Assembly: GCF_016894385.1 (NCBI RefSeq)
Contig: NZ_CP069812.1
Span: forward strand, 1,488,001-1,552,000
Direction: 5' to 3'
From: Cupriavidus oxalaticus
GTDB taxonomy: Bacteria; Pseudomonadota; Gammaproteobacteria; Burkholderiales; Burkholderiaceae
DNA: 64,000 nucleotides
Positions 1 through 9,005 of this stretch are shown one piece after another (the first letter of the stretch is position 1; each line of letters begins with the position of its first letter). The translations under genes were made by a program, and so were the position numbers. A model generated the notes under the pieces. It did no database searches. It was not told the origin of the DNA and saw only the letters and a list, made by a program, of their open reading frames with translations.

Positions 1-39
1 ATCCAGGTGGATGTGGGTCAGATAGTAGATAAACGCCAT
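1..39 (-). CDS. 5' end of a probable iron-containing alcohol dehydrogenase (partial)
   Basis: Only the first 13 codons lie in the window, reading MAFIYYLTHIHLD on the minus strand and running off base 1. A GGAG ribosome binding site lies about 8 bases upstream of the ATG (around 48-52). The hydrophobic opening followed by H-x-D resembles the N-terminus I remember for group III iron-containing alcohol dehydrogenases and maleylacetate reductases of Cupriavidus, but 13 residues cannot prove it. It is divergent from the esterase at 348, so the two probably share the control region 40-347. Confidence 0.4.
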   Translation of the reverse strand, partial: MAFIYYLTHIHLD

Positions 40-347
40 ATTTGCTTGTCTCCTGCAGGGATCTGCCGCGAACCGGGGTCAGGGTAAGGCACTGGCCAGG
101 CGCGCCGCCTTCGGTTTCAATGGGTTGTCGGGGCCCGCGCCGCGCGTCAGCCGATCATCGCGCAAAAACTGGCCGCGTGGCAGGCTGACGTGAGGCTGTC
201 GGGGTTATCTCGTACTGCCTCGTCTCAGAAACATCTGGCATCATACTGAAAACGAACGATCGTTCACTATTCGAACTTCCACCGATGCGGGCGGCGTCCA
301 CCACACGCTGGCCGCTGCAGCCGAAGCTCAGATTTAACTGATTTTTC
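40..347. other. Divergent intergenic region
   Basis: A 308-base gap between the minus-strand dehydrogenase start and the plus-strand esterase. No convincing protein-coding frame was seen. It contains a perfect 12-bp palindrome (254-265) that looks like a repressor site. The segment around 230-350 is more AT-rich than its surroundings, as expected for promoters. No -35/-10 pair was clear enough to call. Confidence 0.5.
254..265. promoter_or_regulatory. Candidate TetR-type operator (perfect 12-bp palindrome)
   Basis: The sequence GAACGATCGTTC is a perfect palindrome about 80 bases before the esterase start, in the divergent intergenic region. Palindromes with this GATC-centred shape are typical TetR-family operators. 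No TetR gene lies in the window, so the regulator would be encoded beyond base 1 or elsewhere. The palindrome is seen directly; its role is inference. Confidence 0.4.
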
Positions 348-1355
348 ATGTCCGCCGTACCATCCTCCGTCAACCAGGCTCCCGGCCTGCCGTCGGCTCC
401 GCTCGACCCGCAGGTGTCGCAGCTGCTGGAACTGATCGCCCGTGCCAAGCGGCCGCCGATCCACGCACTGGACCCCGAGGACGCCAGGATCGCCTACGAG
501 AAGAGCGCGCCGATCCTCGACATCAGCCCGCCCGCCGTGCACGCGACCGAAGACCTGCACGTGCCCGCGCGTGACGGCCATGCCATCCCGGCGCGGCTGT
601 ACACGCCGCGCGAGGCCAGCTGGGCCGAGCCGCTGCCGCTGCTGGCGTACTTCCACGGTGGCGGCTTCACGGTTGGCAGCGTCAATTCGCACGATGCGCT
701 GTGCCGGCTGCTGTGCGGCCAGGCCGATTGCATGGTGCTGTCGGTGGATTACCGCCTTGGGCCGCAATGGCGCTTTCCGACCGCGGTCAACGACGCCTTC
801 GACGCGCTGCACTGGGTCTTTGCCGAAGCCGGAAGGCTGGGTGCCGACCCCGCCCGCATCGCGCTGGGCGGCGATAGCGCCGGCGGCACGCTGGCCGCTG
901 CCAGCGCTGTGGAGGCGCGCAACGCCGGGCTCGCGCCGGTGCTGCAGATGCTGCTGTATCCCGGCACCTGCGCGCGCCAGGACACGCCATCGCACCGCGC
1001 GCTGGCCGAGGGCTACCTGCTGACCGCCGAGATGATCCGCTGGTTCTTTGCGCAGTACCTGGACCAGGAAGCCAGCCGCGACGACTGGCGCTTCGCCCCG
1101 CTCGACGGCGGCGGCAGCGGCGCCGACGTGCGCAATGTGTGCCCGGCCTGGGTCGCCGTGGCGGGCTATGACCCGCTGCATGACGAAGGCGTCGCCTACG
1201 CCGCCAAGCTGCGCGCCGCCGGCGTGCCGGCCACGCTGGCGAACTACCCCGGCATGATCCATGATTTCTTCAAGCTGGGCCGGTTCGTGCCGGCGGTGGC
1301 GCAGGCGCATGCCGAGGCCGCCGCCGCGCTGCGTGCCGCGTTCGGCCAATCCTGA
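348..1355 (+). CDS. Alpha/beta hydrolase, HSL-type esterase/lipase
   Basis: A 335-residue cytosolic esterase of the hormone-sensitive lipase family (alpha/beta hydrolase fold 3). The oxyanion-hole motif HGGG is at 103-106 and the nucleophile motif GDSAGG at 175-180, with Ser177. The acid is Asp275 in YDPLHDEG and the base His305 in MIHDF, so the triad is complete and the length is normal. No signal peptide is visible. It hydrolyses short-chain esters in this family; the natural substrate is unknown. The Bug-type protein follows 56 bases downstream in the same direction and is probably co-transcribed. Confidence 0.85.
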   Translation: MSAVPSSVNQAPGLPSAPLDPQVSQLLELIARAKRPPIHALDPEDARIAYEKSAPILDISPPAVHATEDLHVPARDGHAIPARLYTPREASWAEPLPLLAYFHGGGFTVGSVNSHDALCRLLCGQADCMVLSVDYRLGPQWRFPTAVNDAFDALHWVFAEAGRLGADPARIALGGDSAGGTLAAASAVEARNAGLAPVLQMLLYPGTCARQDTPSHRALAEGYLLTAEMIRWFFAQYLDQEASRDDWRFAPLDGGGSGADVRNVCPAWVAVAGYDPLHDEGVAYAAKLRAAGVPATLANYPGMIHDFFKLGRFVPAVAQAHAEAAAALRAAFGQS

Positions 1356-1411
1356 CAACACGCAGCACCGATTTTTCAGCAGTGACTTGCAGCACAAGGA
1401 GACCTAGTCAA

Positions 1412-2395
1412 ATGCAACGCCGCCAATTTATCGCCCGCGCGGGCCTCGCCGCCGCCACCGCCGCCATCGGCCTGGCCGCCATGCCTGCCCAGGCCCAGGC
1501 AGACAAGTTTCCGCAGCGTCCGATCCGTCTGGTGATCGGCTATACCGCCGGCGGCTCCACCGACATCCCATTCCGGGTCCTGGCCGAGAACGCGTCCAAG
1601 ATCCTGGGCCAGCCGGTGATCGTCGAGAACAAGCCCGGCGCGGGCGGCGTGCTGCCCGCGCAGATGATGCAGGCCACCGCGCCCGACGGCTACACGCTGG
1701 CGCAGGTCGCCATGCCCGTCTATCGCCTGCCGTACACCACCAAGATCAACTGGGACCCGGTCAAGGACCTGAGCTACATCATCAACCTGGCCGGCTATTC
1801 GTTCGGCCTGGTGGTGCCGGCGGATTCGCCGATCAAGACCATGCAGGATTACGTCGCCTACGCCAAGGCCAATCCGGGCAAGCTGACCTACGGCTCGCCG
1901 GGCAGCATGACCACGCTGCACCTGACCATGGAAGAGCTGGCGCTGAAGCAGGGCGTGCAGTTCTCGCACATCCCGTACAAGGGCAATGCGGAATCGATGC
2001 AGGCGCTGCTGGGCGGGCACGTGATGTCGGTGGCCGATACGCCGGCCTGGGCGCCGTACGTGGAGCAGGGCAAGCTGCGCCTGCTGTCGACATGGGGCGA
2101 GAAGCGCTCGGCGCGCTTCCCCAACGTGCCGACGCTGAAGGAACTGGGCATGGGCATCGTGCAGACCTCGCCGTTCGGCCTGGTCGCGCCCAAGGGCACC
2201 GACCCGAAGATCGTGCAGAAGCTGCATGACGCCTTCAAGAAGGCGATGGAAATGCCCAACTACCGCGAATCGCTGGCCAAGTTCGACATGGAGCCGTTCT
2301 ACATGAACAGCCAGCAGTACGCGCAGTTCGCCGCCGAAACCGTCAAGAAGGAAAAGGCGATCATCGAGAAGCTGGGGCTGGCCAAGCCGCAGTAA
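1412..2395 (+). CDS. Tripartite tricarboxylate transporter substrate-binding protein (Bug family)
   Basis: A 327-residue periplasmic solute-binding protein of the TctC/Bug family, greatly expanded in Cupriavidus and Bordetella. The ATG at 1412 is preceded by AAGGAG at 1395-1400; an upstream in-frame GTG at 1382 lacks such a site. The N-terminus carries a twin-arginine-like RRQF followed by an Ala-rich hydrophobic stretch and AQA near residue 30. The mature part opens with the family pattern FPQRPIRLVIGYTAGGSTD, with the ligand-loop GAGG further on. No TctA/TctB membrane genes are nearby, which is usual for orphan Bug proteins. The ligand is probably a carboxylate but cannot be told from sequence. 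Confidence 0.85.
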   Translation: MQRRQFIARAGLAAATAAIGLAAMPAQAQADKFPQRPIRLVIGYTAGGSTDIPFRVLAENASKILGQPVIVENKPGAGGVLPAQMMQATAPDGYTLAQVAMPVYRLPYTTKINWDPVKDLSYIINLAGYSFGLVVPADSPIKTMQDYVAYAKANPGKLTYGSPGSMTTLHLTMEELALKQGVQFSHIPYKGNAESMQALLGGHVMSVADTPAWAPYVEQGKLRLLSTWGEKRSARFPNVPTLKELGMGIVQTSPFGLVAPKGTDPKIVQKLHDAFKKAMEMPNYRESLAKFDMEPFYMNSQQYAQFAAETVKKEKAIIEKLGLAKPQ

Positions 2396-2500
2396 GCCAG
2401 CGCCGATTGCGTTCAACCAGGCCGCCGCGCCTGCCGGCCCTGTGCCGGCGGGGCGGCGGCCTGATGCTTTGCATCGCCCCGACAAACAACCAGGGAGACC

Positions 2501-2944
2501 ATGTCAATGGCCAAAGAAGAGTTCCGCCATACCATCCCGCTGCGCGTGCGCTGGTCCGAAGTCGATCCGCAGTCGATCGTCTTCAATGCGCACTACCTGA
2601 CTTACTGCGATATCTGCGTGACCGAGTACTGGCGTGCGCTGGGAATCCGCTATCCGGAGGATGTACTGCACGCGCACGGCGTCGATATCTTCGTGGTCAA
2701 GTCCACGCTCGAGTATCACGCCTCGGCGCGCTTTGACGACGAGCTGGAACTGCGCGGGCGCATGGCGCGGCTGGGGCGGTCCAGCATGCTGTTCCGGGTC
2801 GAGATGTACCGGGGCGACGAACACCTGATCACCGGTGAAATCGTCTATGTGTGCGCGGATCCGGCGACGCAGAAGTCGGCGGCGATCCCGGGGGTGGTGC
2901 GGGAGATTATCGAGGGGTATGAGGTGGTGAAGCCGGCGGGGTGA
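2501..2944 (+). CDS. Acyl-CoA thioesterase, 4HBT/YbgC-type hotdog protein
   Basis: A 147-residue single-hotdog protein. The signature W-S-E-V-D22-P followed by the F-N-A-H-Y helix is that of 4-hydroxybenzoyl-CoA thioesterase/YbgC enzymes, with Asp22 as the expected catalytic acid. Such enzymes cleave acyl- or aroyl-CoA thioesters in the cytosol. The start at 2501 has AGGGAGA a few bases upstream; ATG 2507 is an alternative. It follows the Bug gene by about 105 bases in the same direction. With the esterase and Bug protein it may form a small ester/acyl uptake and degradation cluster, but this is inference. Confidence 0.8.
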   Translation: MSMAKEEFRHTIPLRVRWSEVDPQSIVFNAHYLTYCDICVTEYWRALGIRYPEDVLHAHGVDIFVVKSTLEYHASARFDDELELRGRMARLGRSSMLFRVEMYRGDEHLITGEIVYVCADPATQKSAAIPGVVREIIEGYEVVKPAG

Positions 2945-3068
2945 CTCGGCCCACGCCTTGGTTTCAATTCTCTGTAAACGTCACTGCAAATAGGACGTTT
3001 CCGATTGCTTCTCGTCGTCGATTTCGGCTCACTGATACCTCGGTAAGTCCGATTTCGCACGAGGAGCA

Positions 3069-3155
3069 ATGATGCCAGACACTCGCTATATGATTTTCTT
3101 GTTTCCCACCGTTTGCCGGATAGCAAAGGAAGGTATGTCGCACTGCTCGAGGTAA
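3069..3155 (+). CDS. Possible short leader ORF (28 codons)
   Basis: An ATG at 3069 (second ATG at 3072) is preceded by GAGGAG at 3061-3066. It opens a 28-codon frame ending at TAA 3153-3155, five bases before the GTG start of the next gene. The peptide has no recognisable domain. It could be a translated leader coupling into the downstream gene or chance. The region is richer in A and T than its neighbours. Confidence 0.2.
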   Translation: MMPDTRYMIFLFPTVCRIAKEGMSHCSR

Positions 3156-3159
3156 CGAT

Positions 3160-3588
3160 GTGAGATGGTTTTTTCTGCTGTGCCTGATTGCCGCCCTTGG
3201 AAATGCAAAGGCGTCAGAAGATGCAGCGCCGCCTCTTGGCTGCGGCGACTTCATGCGCCAACTCGGCTTGCAACGCCCAGACGTAAAATTCGTCAGTTGT
3301 GAGCAGGTCAAGAGTAGCGATCTGGGTATGGATAGACTGGAGGCAGTGTACCGCGTCGAAGGAAAGGATATTGCGAAGGTGGAGAATTGGCTGATCCATT
3401 TCGCTCACGTGACGCCCCTGAAATTCGCATGCTGTGGCTGGGAATCAAGCGAGGGAGATTTCAAGGGCCGCGATGGTGTCATGTATACGATTGGCATGGG
3501 CGGAGAAGCGTCCGTGAGCACGCGTAAAGCCTTCGCCAAGATTCCATTCCTGAAATTGCGCATAAAGCGCTATTTCGAGAGGCCATGA
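3160..3588 (+). CDS. Small exported cysteine-containing protein (DUF4952-like)
   Basis: A 142-residue protein starting with GTG. Residues 1-18 form a signal peptide ending in AKA, so the mature protein would be periplasmic. Four cysteines stand out: Cys28, Cys47 and the pair Cys91-Cys92 in the CCGWE motif, suggesting disulfides. The CGDF start and CCGWE motif resemble what I recall of the DUF4952 family, which has no known function. Base composition is less GC-rich than in flanking genes, hinting at horizontal acquisition. The REP-like hairpin at 3628-3650 follows. Function unknown. Confidence 0.6.
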   Translation: MRWFFLLCLIAALGNAKASEDAAPPLGCGDFMRQLGLQRPDVKFVSCEQVKSSDLGMDRLEAVYRVEGKDIAKVENWLIHFAHVTPLKFACCGWESSEGDFKGRDGVMYTIGMGGEASVSTRKAFAKIPFLKLRIKRYFERP

Positions 3589-3627
3589 GGAGACTCGCGA
3601 CCTGCGACCCTCCCGCCCTTTACCTAA

Positions 3628-3650
3628 CCCTCTCCCGCAAGGGGAGAGGG
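3628..3650. repeat. REP-like hairpin (CCCTCTCCC / GGGAGAGGG)
   Basis: A 9-bp stem CCCTCTCCC (3628-3636) pairs with GGGAGAGGG (3642-3650) around a short loop. The same core occurs twice more near 29306 and 29404. It lies between convergent genes and could also act as a bidirectional terminator, although no U-run follows. Confidence 0.6.
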
Positions 3651-3703
3651 AACAGGCTCTCAGTAGCTGAGGAGGCCGTCGTCATAGCGAAGGCGGCAAA
3701 TTC

Positions 3704-4678
3704 TTACTTGCCCACCCCCGCATCCTCCATATAAGCCCGGATCACCGCATCAAAGCTGGCATCGCTCTCGAACCCCAGCGACAGCGCCCGTTCCGCATTC
3801 CATGCAGCTGGCCAGGTGCCGACGATCTTCTCGACGCGCTCTTCGCGTTCCCACGTGACAAGATCCGCCACCGCATGGCCCGCCACGCGGCGCAGCGCAT
3901 CGACCATGCCCGCGGCCGTCACCGACAGCCCCGGCAGGTTGATCACGCGGCGGTTGCCCAGCCGTTCGCCGGCCAGTTCGATGCCATTGACCAGCGCGGC
4001 CACCGCCGCGCGCGGCGACAGCAGCCACAGTTTGGTCTGCGGCGCCACCGGGCAGTTGGCCGCCACGCCCGACAACGGCTCGCGGATGATGCCGCTGGCG
4101 AACGACGAGGCCGCCGCGTTGGGCTTGCCCGGGCGCACGCTGATGGTCGGCAGGCGCAGCACGCGGCCGTCGACGAAGCCGCGGCGGCTGTAGTCCGACA
4201 GCAGCAGCTCGCCGATGGCCTTCTGCACGCCGTACGACGATTGCGGGTTCAGCGCGGTGTCGTCCTGCACCACCGGCGGCAGCTCGCCGCCATAGACCGC
4301 GACCGAGCTGGTGAACAGCACGCGCGGCTTGTGGCCCAGTTCGCGGCAGGTTTCGAGCAGCGCGCGCGAGGCGTCGAGGTTGACGCGCATGCCCAGCTCG
4401 AAATCCGCCTCGGCCTGGCCGCTGACCACGGCGGCGAGGTGGAACACCGCGCCGGTGTCATGGTCGATGGCCTGGCGCAGCACCGCCGGGTCGGACAGGT
4501 CGCCGGTCACCACGCGCACGCGCGCATCGTCAAGTCCTTGCGGCGCGACCACGTCGAGCAGCGTCAGGCGGTCGAAGGCAACGGCCTTGCCGTCCAGGTT
4601 CAGGGTGCCGCGTTGCAGCAGCAGGCGGGCGAGTTGCAGGCCGAGGAAGCCGGCGCCGCCGGTAATCAGTACGTTCAT
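3704..4678 (-). CDS. denD: D-erythronate dehydrogenase
   Basis: A 324-residue extended short-chain dehydrogenase (NAD-dependent epimerase/dehydratase family). The nucleotide-binding motif GGAGFLG is at 7-13, the catalytic Y-x3-K is YGVQK at 149-153, and the Ser pair is at 124-125. The neighbourhood fixes the role: next to OtnI, OtnC, OtnK and LtnD, this is the DenD position of the tetronate pathway described in R. eutropha H16. DenD oxidises D-erythronate to 2-oxo-D-erythronate with NAD in the cytosol. It is the last gene of the minus-strand operon, 27 bases after otnI. Its ribosome binding site is weak. Family is certain; substrate comes from context. Confidence 0.85.
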   Translation of the reverse strand: MNVLITGGAGFLGLQLARLLLQRGTLNLDGKAVAFDRLTLLDVVAPQGLDDARVRVVTGDLSDPAVLRQAIDHDTGAVFHLAAVVSGQAEADFELGMRVNLDASRALLETCRELGHKPRVLFTSSVAVYGGELPPVVQDDTALNPQSSYGVQKAIGELLLSDYSRRGFVDGRVLRLPTISVRPGKPNAAASSFASGIIREPLSGVAANCPVAPQTKLWLLSPRAAVAALVNGIELAGERLGNRRVINLPGLSVTAAGMVDALRRVAGHAVADLVTWEREERVEKIVGTWPAAWNAERALSLGFESDASFDAVIRAYMEDAGVGK

Positions 4679-4705
4679 GGCAAGAGATCAGTGGTTGTTC
4701 TGTAA

Positions 4706-5488
4706 TCAGCGGCCGAGGTAAGGCTTGAGCCAGCCCAGTCCTGCGGACGTGCCGGCGCGCGGACGGTATTCGCAGCCGATCCAGCCCTGGTAGCCGAGCG
4801 TGTCGATCAGGTCGAACAGGTACGGGTAGTTCAGCTCGCCCAGGTCCGGCTCATGGCGCTCGGGCACGCCGGCGATCTGGATATGGCCGATGCCGGGCAT
4901 GTCGCGCTTGAGCTTCATCGCGATATCGCCCTCGACGATCTGGCAGTGGTAGCAGTCGAACTGCACCTTCAGGTTGGCCACGCCGACTTCCTTGCAGATC
5001 GCCTGCGCGTCGTCCTGGCGGTTCAGGAAATAGCCCGGCATGTCGCGCGTGTTGATCGGCTCCAGCACGATGGTCACGCCTTGCGCGGCGGCCGCCTGCG
5101 CGGCAAAAGCGACGTTTTCCAGGTAGGTGGCACGGTAGCGCGCGCGGTCGGCGTCGGCAGGCACCAGGCCTGCCATCACGTGCACGCGGTCATTGCCGAT
5201 CACGCCGGCGTATTCCAGCGCGCGGCCGACGGCGTCGCGGAATTCCGCCTCGCGCCCCGGCAGCGATGCCAGGCCGCGCTCGCCGGCTGCCCAGTCGCCC
5301 GGCGGGGCGTTGAACAGCGCCTGGGTGAGACCGTTCGCGTCGAGGCGGGCGCGCAGCTCGGCGGCGGGGTGCTCGTACGGGAACAGGTACTCCACCGCCT
5401 GGAAGCCGTCCGCCGCGGCAGCGGCGAAGCGGTCCAGGAAAGCGTGCTCGTTGTACATCATCGAGAGATTTGCGGCGAAGCGCGGCAT
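4706..5488 (-). CDS. otnI: 2-oxo-tetronate isomerase
   Basis: A 260-residue TIM-barrel sugar-phosphate isomerase/epimerase of the hydroxypyruvate isomerase (Hyi) type. Expected metal and catalytic positions are present: Glu143 in VLEPIN, Asp178 in FDCYH, Gln204 in HIQ and Glu240 in GCEY. In the tetronate pathway OtnI interconverts 2-oxo- and 3-oxo-tetronates, feeding products of DenD and LtnD to the kinase. GGAG precedes the ATG by about 6 bases. Hydroxypyruvate isomerase is the alternative annotation, but the adjacent kinase and decarboxylase favour OtnI. Confidence 0.85.
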   Translation of the reverse strand: MPRFAANLSMMYNEHAFLDRFAAAAADGFQAVEYLFPYEHPAAELRARLDANGLTQALFNAPPGDWAAGERGLASLPGREAEFRDAVGRALEYAGVIGNDRVHVMAGLVPADADRARYRATYLENVAFAAQAAAAQGVTIVLEPINTRDMPGYFLNRQDDAQAICKEVGVANLKVQFDCYHCQIVEGDIAMKLKRDMPGIGHIQIAGVPERHEPDLGELNYPYLFDLIDTLGYQGWIGCEYRPRAGTSAGLGWLKPYLGR

Positions 5489-5553
5489 GGGGACTCCAGA
5501 GCGTAGGACGAAGCCGGCCCGGTCGCGGTCAGCGCGACGGGACCGGCCGGATT

Positions 5554-6918
5554 TCAGCGGTTGACCAGTTTAGCCGGCGTCAGCCACACCAGCACGGCGC
5601 CGAGCACCAGGATCGCGGACAGCACGTACATCGGCAGCTGCGTGCTCTGCGTCAGGTCCTTGAGCGCGCCGACCATGTACGGCGACACGAAGCCGGCCAG
5701 GTTGCCGACCGAGTTCACCACGGCGATGCCGGACGCGGCGGCAATGCCCGACAGGAACGCGGTGGGCAGCGACCAGAACAGCGGCGCGCAGGTCAGCACC
5801 CCGGCGGCGGCGAGCGACAGCGCAGCGATGGACACGGTCGTATTGTTGGTGAACGAGGCGGCAATGGCAAAGCCCACCGCACCCATCAGCGCCGGCACGA
5901 TCAGGTGCCAGCGGCGTTCCTGGCGCGCATCGGCGCTGTGGCCGAGGATGTTCATGACGACGATGGCGCAGAGGAACGGGATCGCCGACAGCAGGCCGAT
6001 CTTCAGGTTGCCGGTGACGCCGCTGGCCTTGACCAGCGTGGGCATCCAGAACGTCAGCGCGTACTGGCCGGTGACGAAGCAGAAGTAGATCAGGCACATC
6101 CACCACACGCGGCGGTCGCTGAACACGGCGCCCAGCGAATGGCCGTGCGCCTGGCCGGCGGCGGCGCCGGCCTTCTGCTGGTCTTCCTCGATATTGCGCT
6201 TGAGCACGCGCTTTTCATCGGCGCTGAGCCACGGTGCCTTGTCGATGCTGTCGCGCAGCACAAAGATCGTCACCACGCCGATGACCAGCGCGGGCAGGGC
6301 TTCCAGCAGGAACATCCACTGCCAGCCGCTCATGCCATGCGTGCCGTTGAAGGCGTCCATGATCCAGCCCGACAGCGGGTTGCCGAACATGCCGGCGACC
6401 GGGATGCCCGACATGAACAGCGCGATCATCTTGGCGCGGCGGTTGGCCGGGTACCAGTAGGTCAGGTACAGGATCACGCCGGGGTAGAAGCCCGCCTCGG
6501 CCAGGCCGAGCAGGAAGCGCATCACGTAGAACTGCGTCGGCGTCTGCACGAACAGGAACAGCGCCGAGATGATGCCCCACGTGATCATGATGCGCGCGAT
6601 CCAGATGCGCGCGCCGATCTTGTGCATCAGCAGGTTGCTGGGCACCTCGAACAGGAAGTAGCCGATGAAGAACAGGCCGGCGCCCAGGCCGAACACGGTC
6701 TCGGAAAAGGCCAGGTCCTGGCCCATCTGCAGCTTGGCGAAGCCGACGTTGACGCGATCGAGGTAGGCGATCACGTAGCACAGCATCAGGAACGGCATGA
6801 TGCGCCAGAACACCTTGTTGTAGGCGCGCTTCTCGATCTGGGTGTCGGTGTCGAGCCGGGCGTTGCCGCCCAGGCTGTCGAAGGCGGGCACGCTGGCCGC
6901 CGGTTGATTGGATGGCAT
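5554..6918 (-). CDS. MFS transporter, anion:cation symporter type (probable tetronate uptake)
   Basis: A 454-residue major facilitator with 12 predicted membrane segments. The loop motif [12 protein letters not shown] after the first helix is typical of the ACS family (tartrate, phthalate and hexuronate transporters). The start at 6918 has GGAG about seven bases upstream; a longer in-frame N-terminus is not hydrophobic and is unlikely. Lying inside the tetronate operon, it probably imports L-threonate or D-erythronate across the inner membrane with a cation. A 150-base gap separates it from otnC, so it may have an extra promoter. Confidence 0.85.
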   Translation of the reverse strand: MPSNQPAASVPAFDSLGGNARLDTDTQIEKRAYNKVFWRIMPFLMLCYVIAYLDRVNVGFAKLQMGQDLAFSETVFGLGAGLFFIGYFLFEVPSNLLMHKIGARIWIARIMITWGIISALFLFVQTPTQFYVMRFLLGLAEAGFYPGVILYLTYWYPANRRAKMIALFMSGIPVAGMFGNPLSGWIMDAFNGTHGMSGWQWMFLLEALPALVIGVVTIFVLRDSIDKAPWLSADEKRVLKRNIEEDQQKAGAAAGQAHGHSLGAVFSDRRVWWMCLIYFCFVTGQYALTFWMPTLVKASGVTGNLKIGLLSAIPFLCAIVVMNILGHSADARQERRWHLIVPALMGAVGFAIAASFTNNTTVSIAALSLAAAGVLTCAPLFWSLPTAFLSGIAAASGIAVVNSVGNLAGFVSPYMVGALKDLTQSTQLPMYVLSAILVLGAVLVWLTPAKLVNR

Positions 6919-7068
6919 CGGTGGTCTCCGGGTAGAGTGAGTCTGGTCTAGTAATGTGTGCCGGCCAGGCAAATCGCAGGCATGCGCGTGCCCCGCACGG
7001 TGGCCGCAAGGCAACCGCGCCGCTCAAATCCGTATGGCCGTGTCAGTCGGAAAAAACGGGTGGTTGGG

Positions 7069-7725
7069 CTACCAGCGCGCCTGGAAGGCGTCGCGCAACT
7101 CAGCCAGTGCGCCGTCGGGCAGCGCCGCGCGGGCGGCGAAGCCCGGCGTGTCCTTCATCATCATCCATAGCTTGGCGGTTTCCTCCAGTTCTTCCAGCGC
7201 GAACGCCGCGCGCGAGACGCTGGACTCCCACACCACCGGGCCGAGGCGTTCCAGCAGCACGCCGCGCACCTGCGCGGCCAGCGTGGCCACGCGCGCGGCG
7301 ACCGCGGGATCGCCGGGCCGGTGATAGGGAATCAGCGGGATATGGCCGACCTTCATCACGTAGTACGGCGTGAGCGGCGGCAGTACGTCGTCCGGTTGCC
7401 AGGCACCGGCCAGCGTCAGGGCCACGAGGTGCGTCGAGTGCGTGTGCACCACGGCGTGCGCCCCGGGATTGTTGTCATAGATCGCGCGATGCAGCGTGAG
7501 CGTCTTGGACGGCTTGTCGCCCGACACCCAGGTGCCGTCGGTGGCGACCTTGGCGACCGCGGCCGGGTCCATCATGCCCAGGCAGGCATCGGTCGGGGTG
7601 ATCAGCCAGCCGTCGTCCAGCCGCGCGCTGATGTTGCCGGCCGAGCCGACGGTATAGCCGCGCTGGTAGAGGCTGGCGCCGATGCGGCAGATCTCTTCGC
7701 GCAGCTGGCTTTCGGTGCTCATCAT
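7069..7725 (-). CDS. otnC: 3-oxo-tetronate 4-phosphate decarboxylase
   Basis: A 218-residue class II aldolase/adducin-family protein. The metal-binding HTH at 94-96, within HTHSTH, and a further His near residue 136 are the family's zinc ligands. OtnC decarboxylates 3-oxo-tetronate 4-phosphate to dihydroxyacetone phosphate plus CO2, the last pathway step. The start codon at 7725 overlaps the otnK stop by four bases (ATGA), implying translational coupling; ATG 7722 is an in-frame alternative. L-fuculose-phosphate aldolase or ribulose epimerase would be possible from sequence alone; the context decides. Confidence 0.88.
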   Translation of the reverse strand: MMSTESQLREEICRIGASLYQRGYTVGSAGNISARLDDGWLITPTDACLGMMDPAAVAKVATDGTWVSGDKPSKTLTLHRAIYDNNPGAHAVVHTHSTHLVALTLAGAWQPDDVLPPLTPYYVMKVGHIPLIPYHRPGDPAVAARVATLAAQVRGVLLERLGPVVWESSVSRAAFALEELEETAKLWMMMKDTPGFAARAALPDGALAELRDAFQARW

Positions 7726-8993
7726 TGGCCTCCGAGCTGGCGCAGCGCTTCGTCAAAGAAGGCCGGGCCGCCGAAGTTGCCCGACTTGAGCGCCAGCGCC
7801 AGCGGCGTGGCGCCGAGCGTGACCGTGGCCGGCACGCCGGGGGCGATCTGCGTGCCGATGCGCAGCGCTCGCACGTTCAGCGCCTGCACCACGGCACCAG
7901 AGGTTTCGCCGCCGGCGACGACGAAGCGGCGCGTGCCGCGTGCGAGCAGGCCGGCGGCGACGGTGGCCAGGCATTGCTCGACCAGGTGGCCGGCGCGCTC
8001 TACGCCCAGTTCGGCCTGCACGGCCTTGACTTCGTCGGGGCTGGAAGTGGCGTAGACCAGCACCGGCTCGTCGTGCGAGGCGGCGAAGTCCAGCGCGGCG
8101 TCGGCCACGGCTTCGCCGCGCGCCAGCGCGAGCGGGTCGATGCGCAGCGCCGGGCGGCCTTGCTCCAGCCAGTGCGCCACTTGCCCGTTGGTCGCGCGCG
8201 AGGCGCTGCCGGCCAGCACCACGCCCGGGCCGTCGACGGCGGGGACCGCGTCGGCATCGCCACGCTGCGGCAGCAGGCCGGCGCGGCGGAAATTCTCCGG
8301 CAGGCCCAGCGCGATGCCGGAGCCGCCGGTGATCAGCGGCAGGCCGGCGCAGGCTTCGCCCAGCGTAAACAGGTCGGCGTCAGACACCGCATCGGCGATC
8401 GCCAGCCGAACGCCGTCGTGGCGCAGCGACGCAATGCGGTCGGCCGTGGCCTGCGCGCCGCGCGCGACGGCGTCGTAGCGCAGCAGCCCGACCTTGCTCT
8501 GGCTCTGGCGCTGCAGCACGCGCACCAGGCTGGCGTCGGTCATCGGCGTCAGCGGATGGTGCTCCATGCCCGACTCGTTCAGCAGCGCATCGCCCACGAA
8601 CAGGTGCCCGCGGAAGATGGTGCGGCCGTTCTCGGGGAAGGCGGGGCAGGCGATGGTGAAATCGCTGTCCAGCGCGTTCAGCAGCGCTTCGGCGACCTGG
8701 CCGATATTGCCGGCGTCGGTCGAATCGAAGGTCGAGCAGTACTTGAACACGAACTGGCGGCAGCCCTGCGCGCGCAGCCATTGCAGCGCGGCCAGCGACT
8801 GCGCCACGGCTTCGGCGGCGGGAATGGTGCGTGACTTCAGCGCGACCACCAGTGCGTCGGCCGCGCCGGTATCGGCCGCGGATTCAGGCACGCCGATGGT
8901 CTGCACGGTGCGCATGCCATTGCGCACCAGCGTGTTGGCGAGGTCGGTGGCGCCGGTAAAGTCGTCGGCGATACAGCCCAGGAGCGCGGTCAT
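7722..8993 (-). CDS. otnK: 3-oxo-tetronate kinase (four-carbon acid sugar kinase, former DUF1537)
   Basis: A 423-residue cytosolic kinase. The N-terminal substrate-binding domain opens with the signature DDFTGATD at 10-17. The C-terminal half carries the nucleotide-binding domain with Gly-rich segments such as VAGGETSGAV. OtnK phosphorylates 3-oxo-tetronate at C4 using ATP. The ATG has GGAG upstream (AAGGAGCACCGACG), directly after the ltnD stop, and its own stop overlaps otnC. Length and motifs match this family, whose role was worked out partly in R. eutropha H16. Confidence 0.92.
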   Translation of the reverse strand: MTALLGCIADDFTGATDLANTLVRNGMRTVQTIGVPESAADTGAADALVVALKSRTIPAAEAVAQSLAALQWLRAQGCRQFVFKYCSTFDSTDAGNIGQVAEALLNALDSDFTIACPAFPENGRTIFRGHLFVGDALLNESGMEHHPLTPMTDASLVRVLQRQSQSKVGLLRYDAVARGAQATADRIASLRHDGVRLAIADAVSDADLFTLGEACAGLPLITGGSGIALGLPENFRRAGLLPQRGDADAVPAVDGPGVVLAGSASRATNGQVAHWLEQGRPALRIDPLALARGEAVADAALDFAASHDEPVLVYATSSPDEVKAVQAELGVERAGHLVEQCLATVAAGLLARGTRRFVVAGGETSGAVVQALNVRALRIGTQIAPGVPATVTLGATPLALALKSGNFGGPAFFDEALRQLGGQ

Positions 8994-9005
8994 CGTCGGT
9001 GCTCC

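Noticed and set aside
5470..6951. Open frame of 493 codons on the plus strand opposite the MFS transporter
   Set aside because: Composition is typical of an antisense shadow (Ala/Arg/Gln/His-rich), with no recognisable motif.
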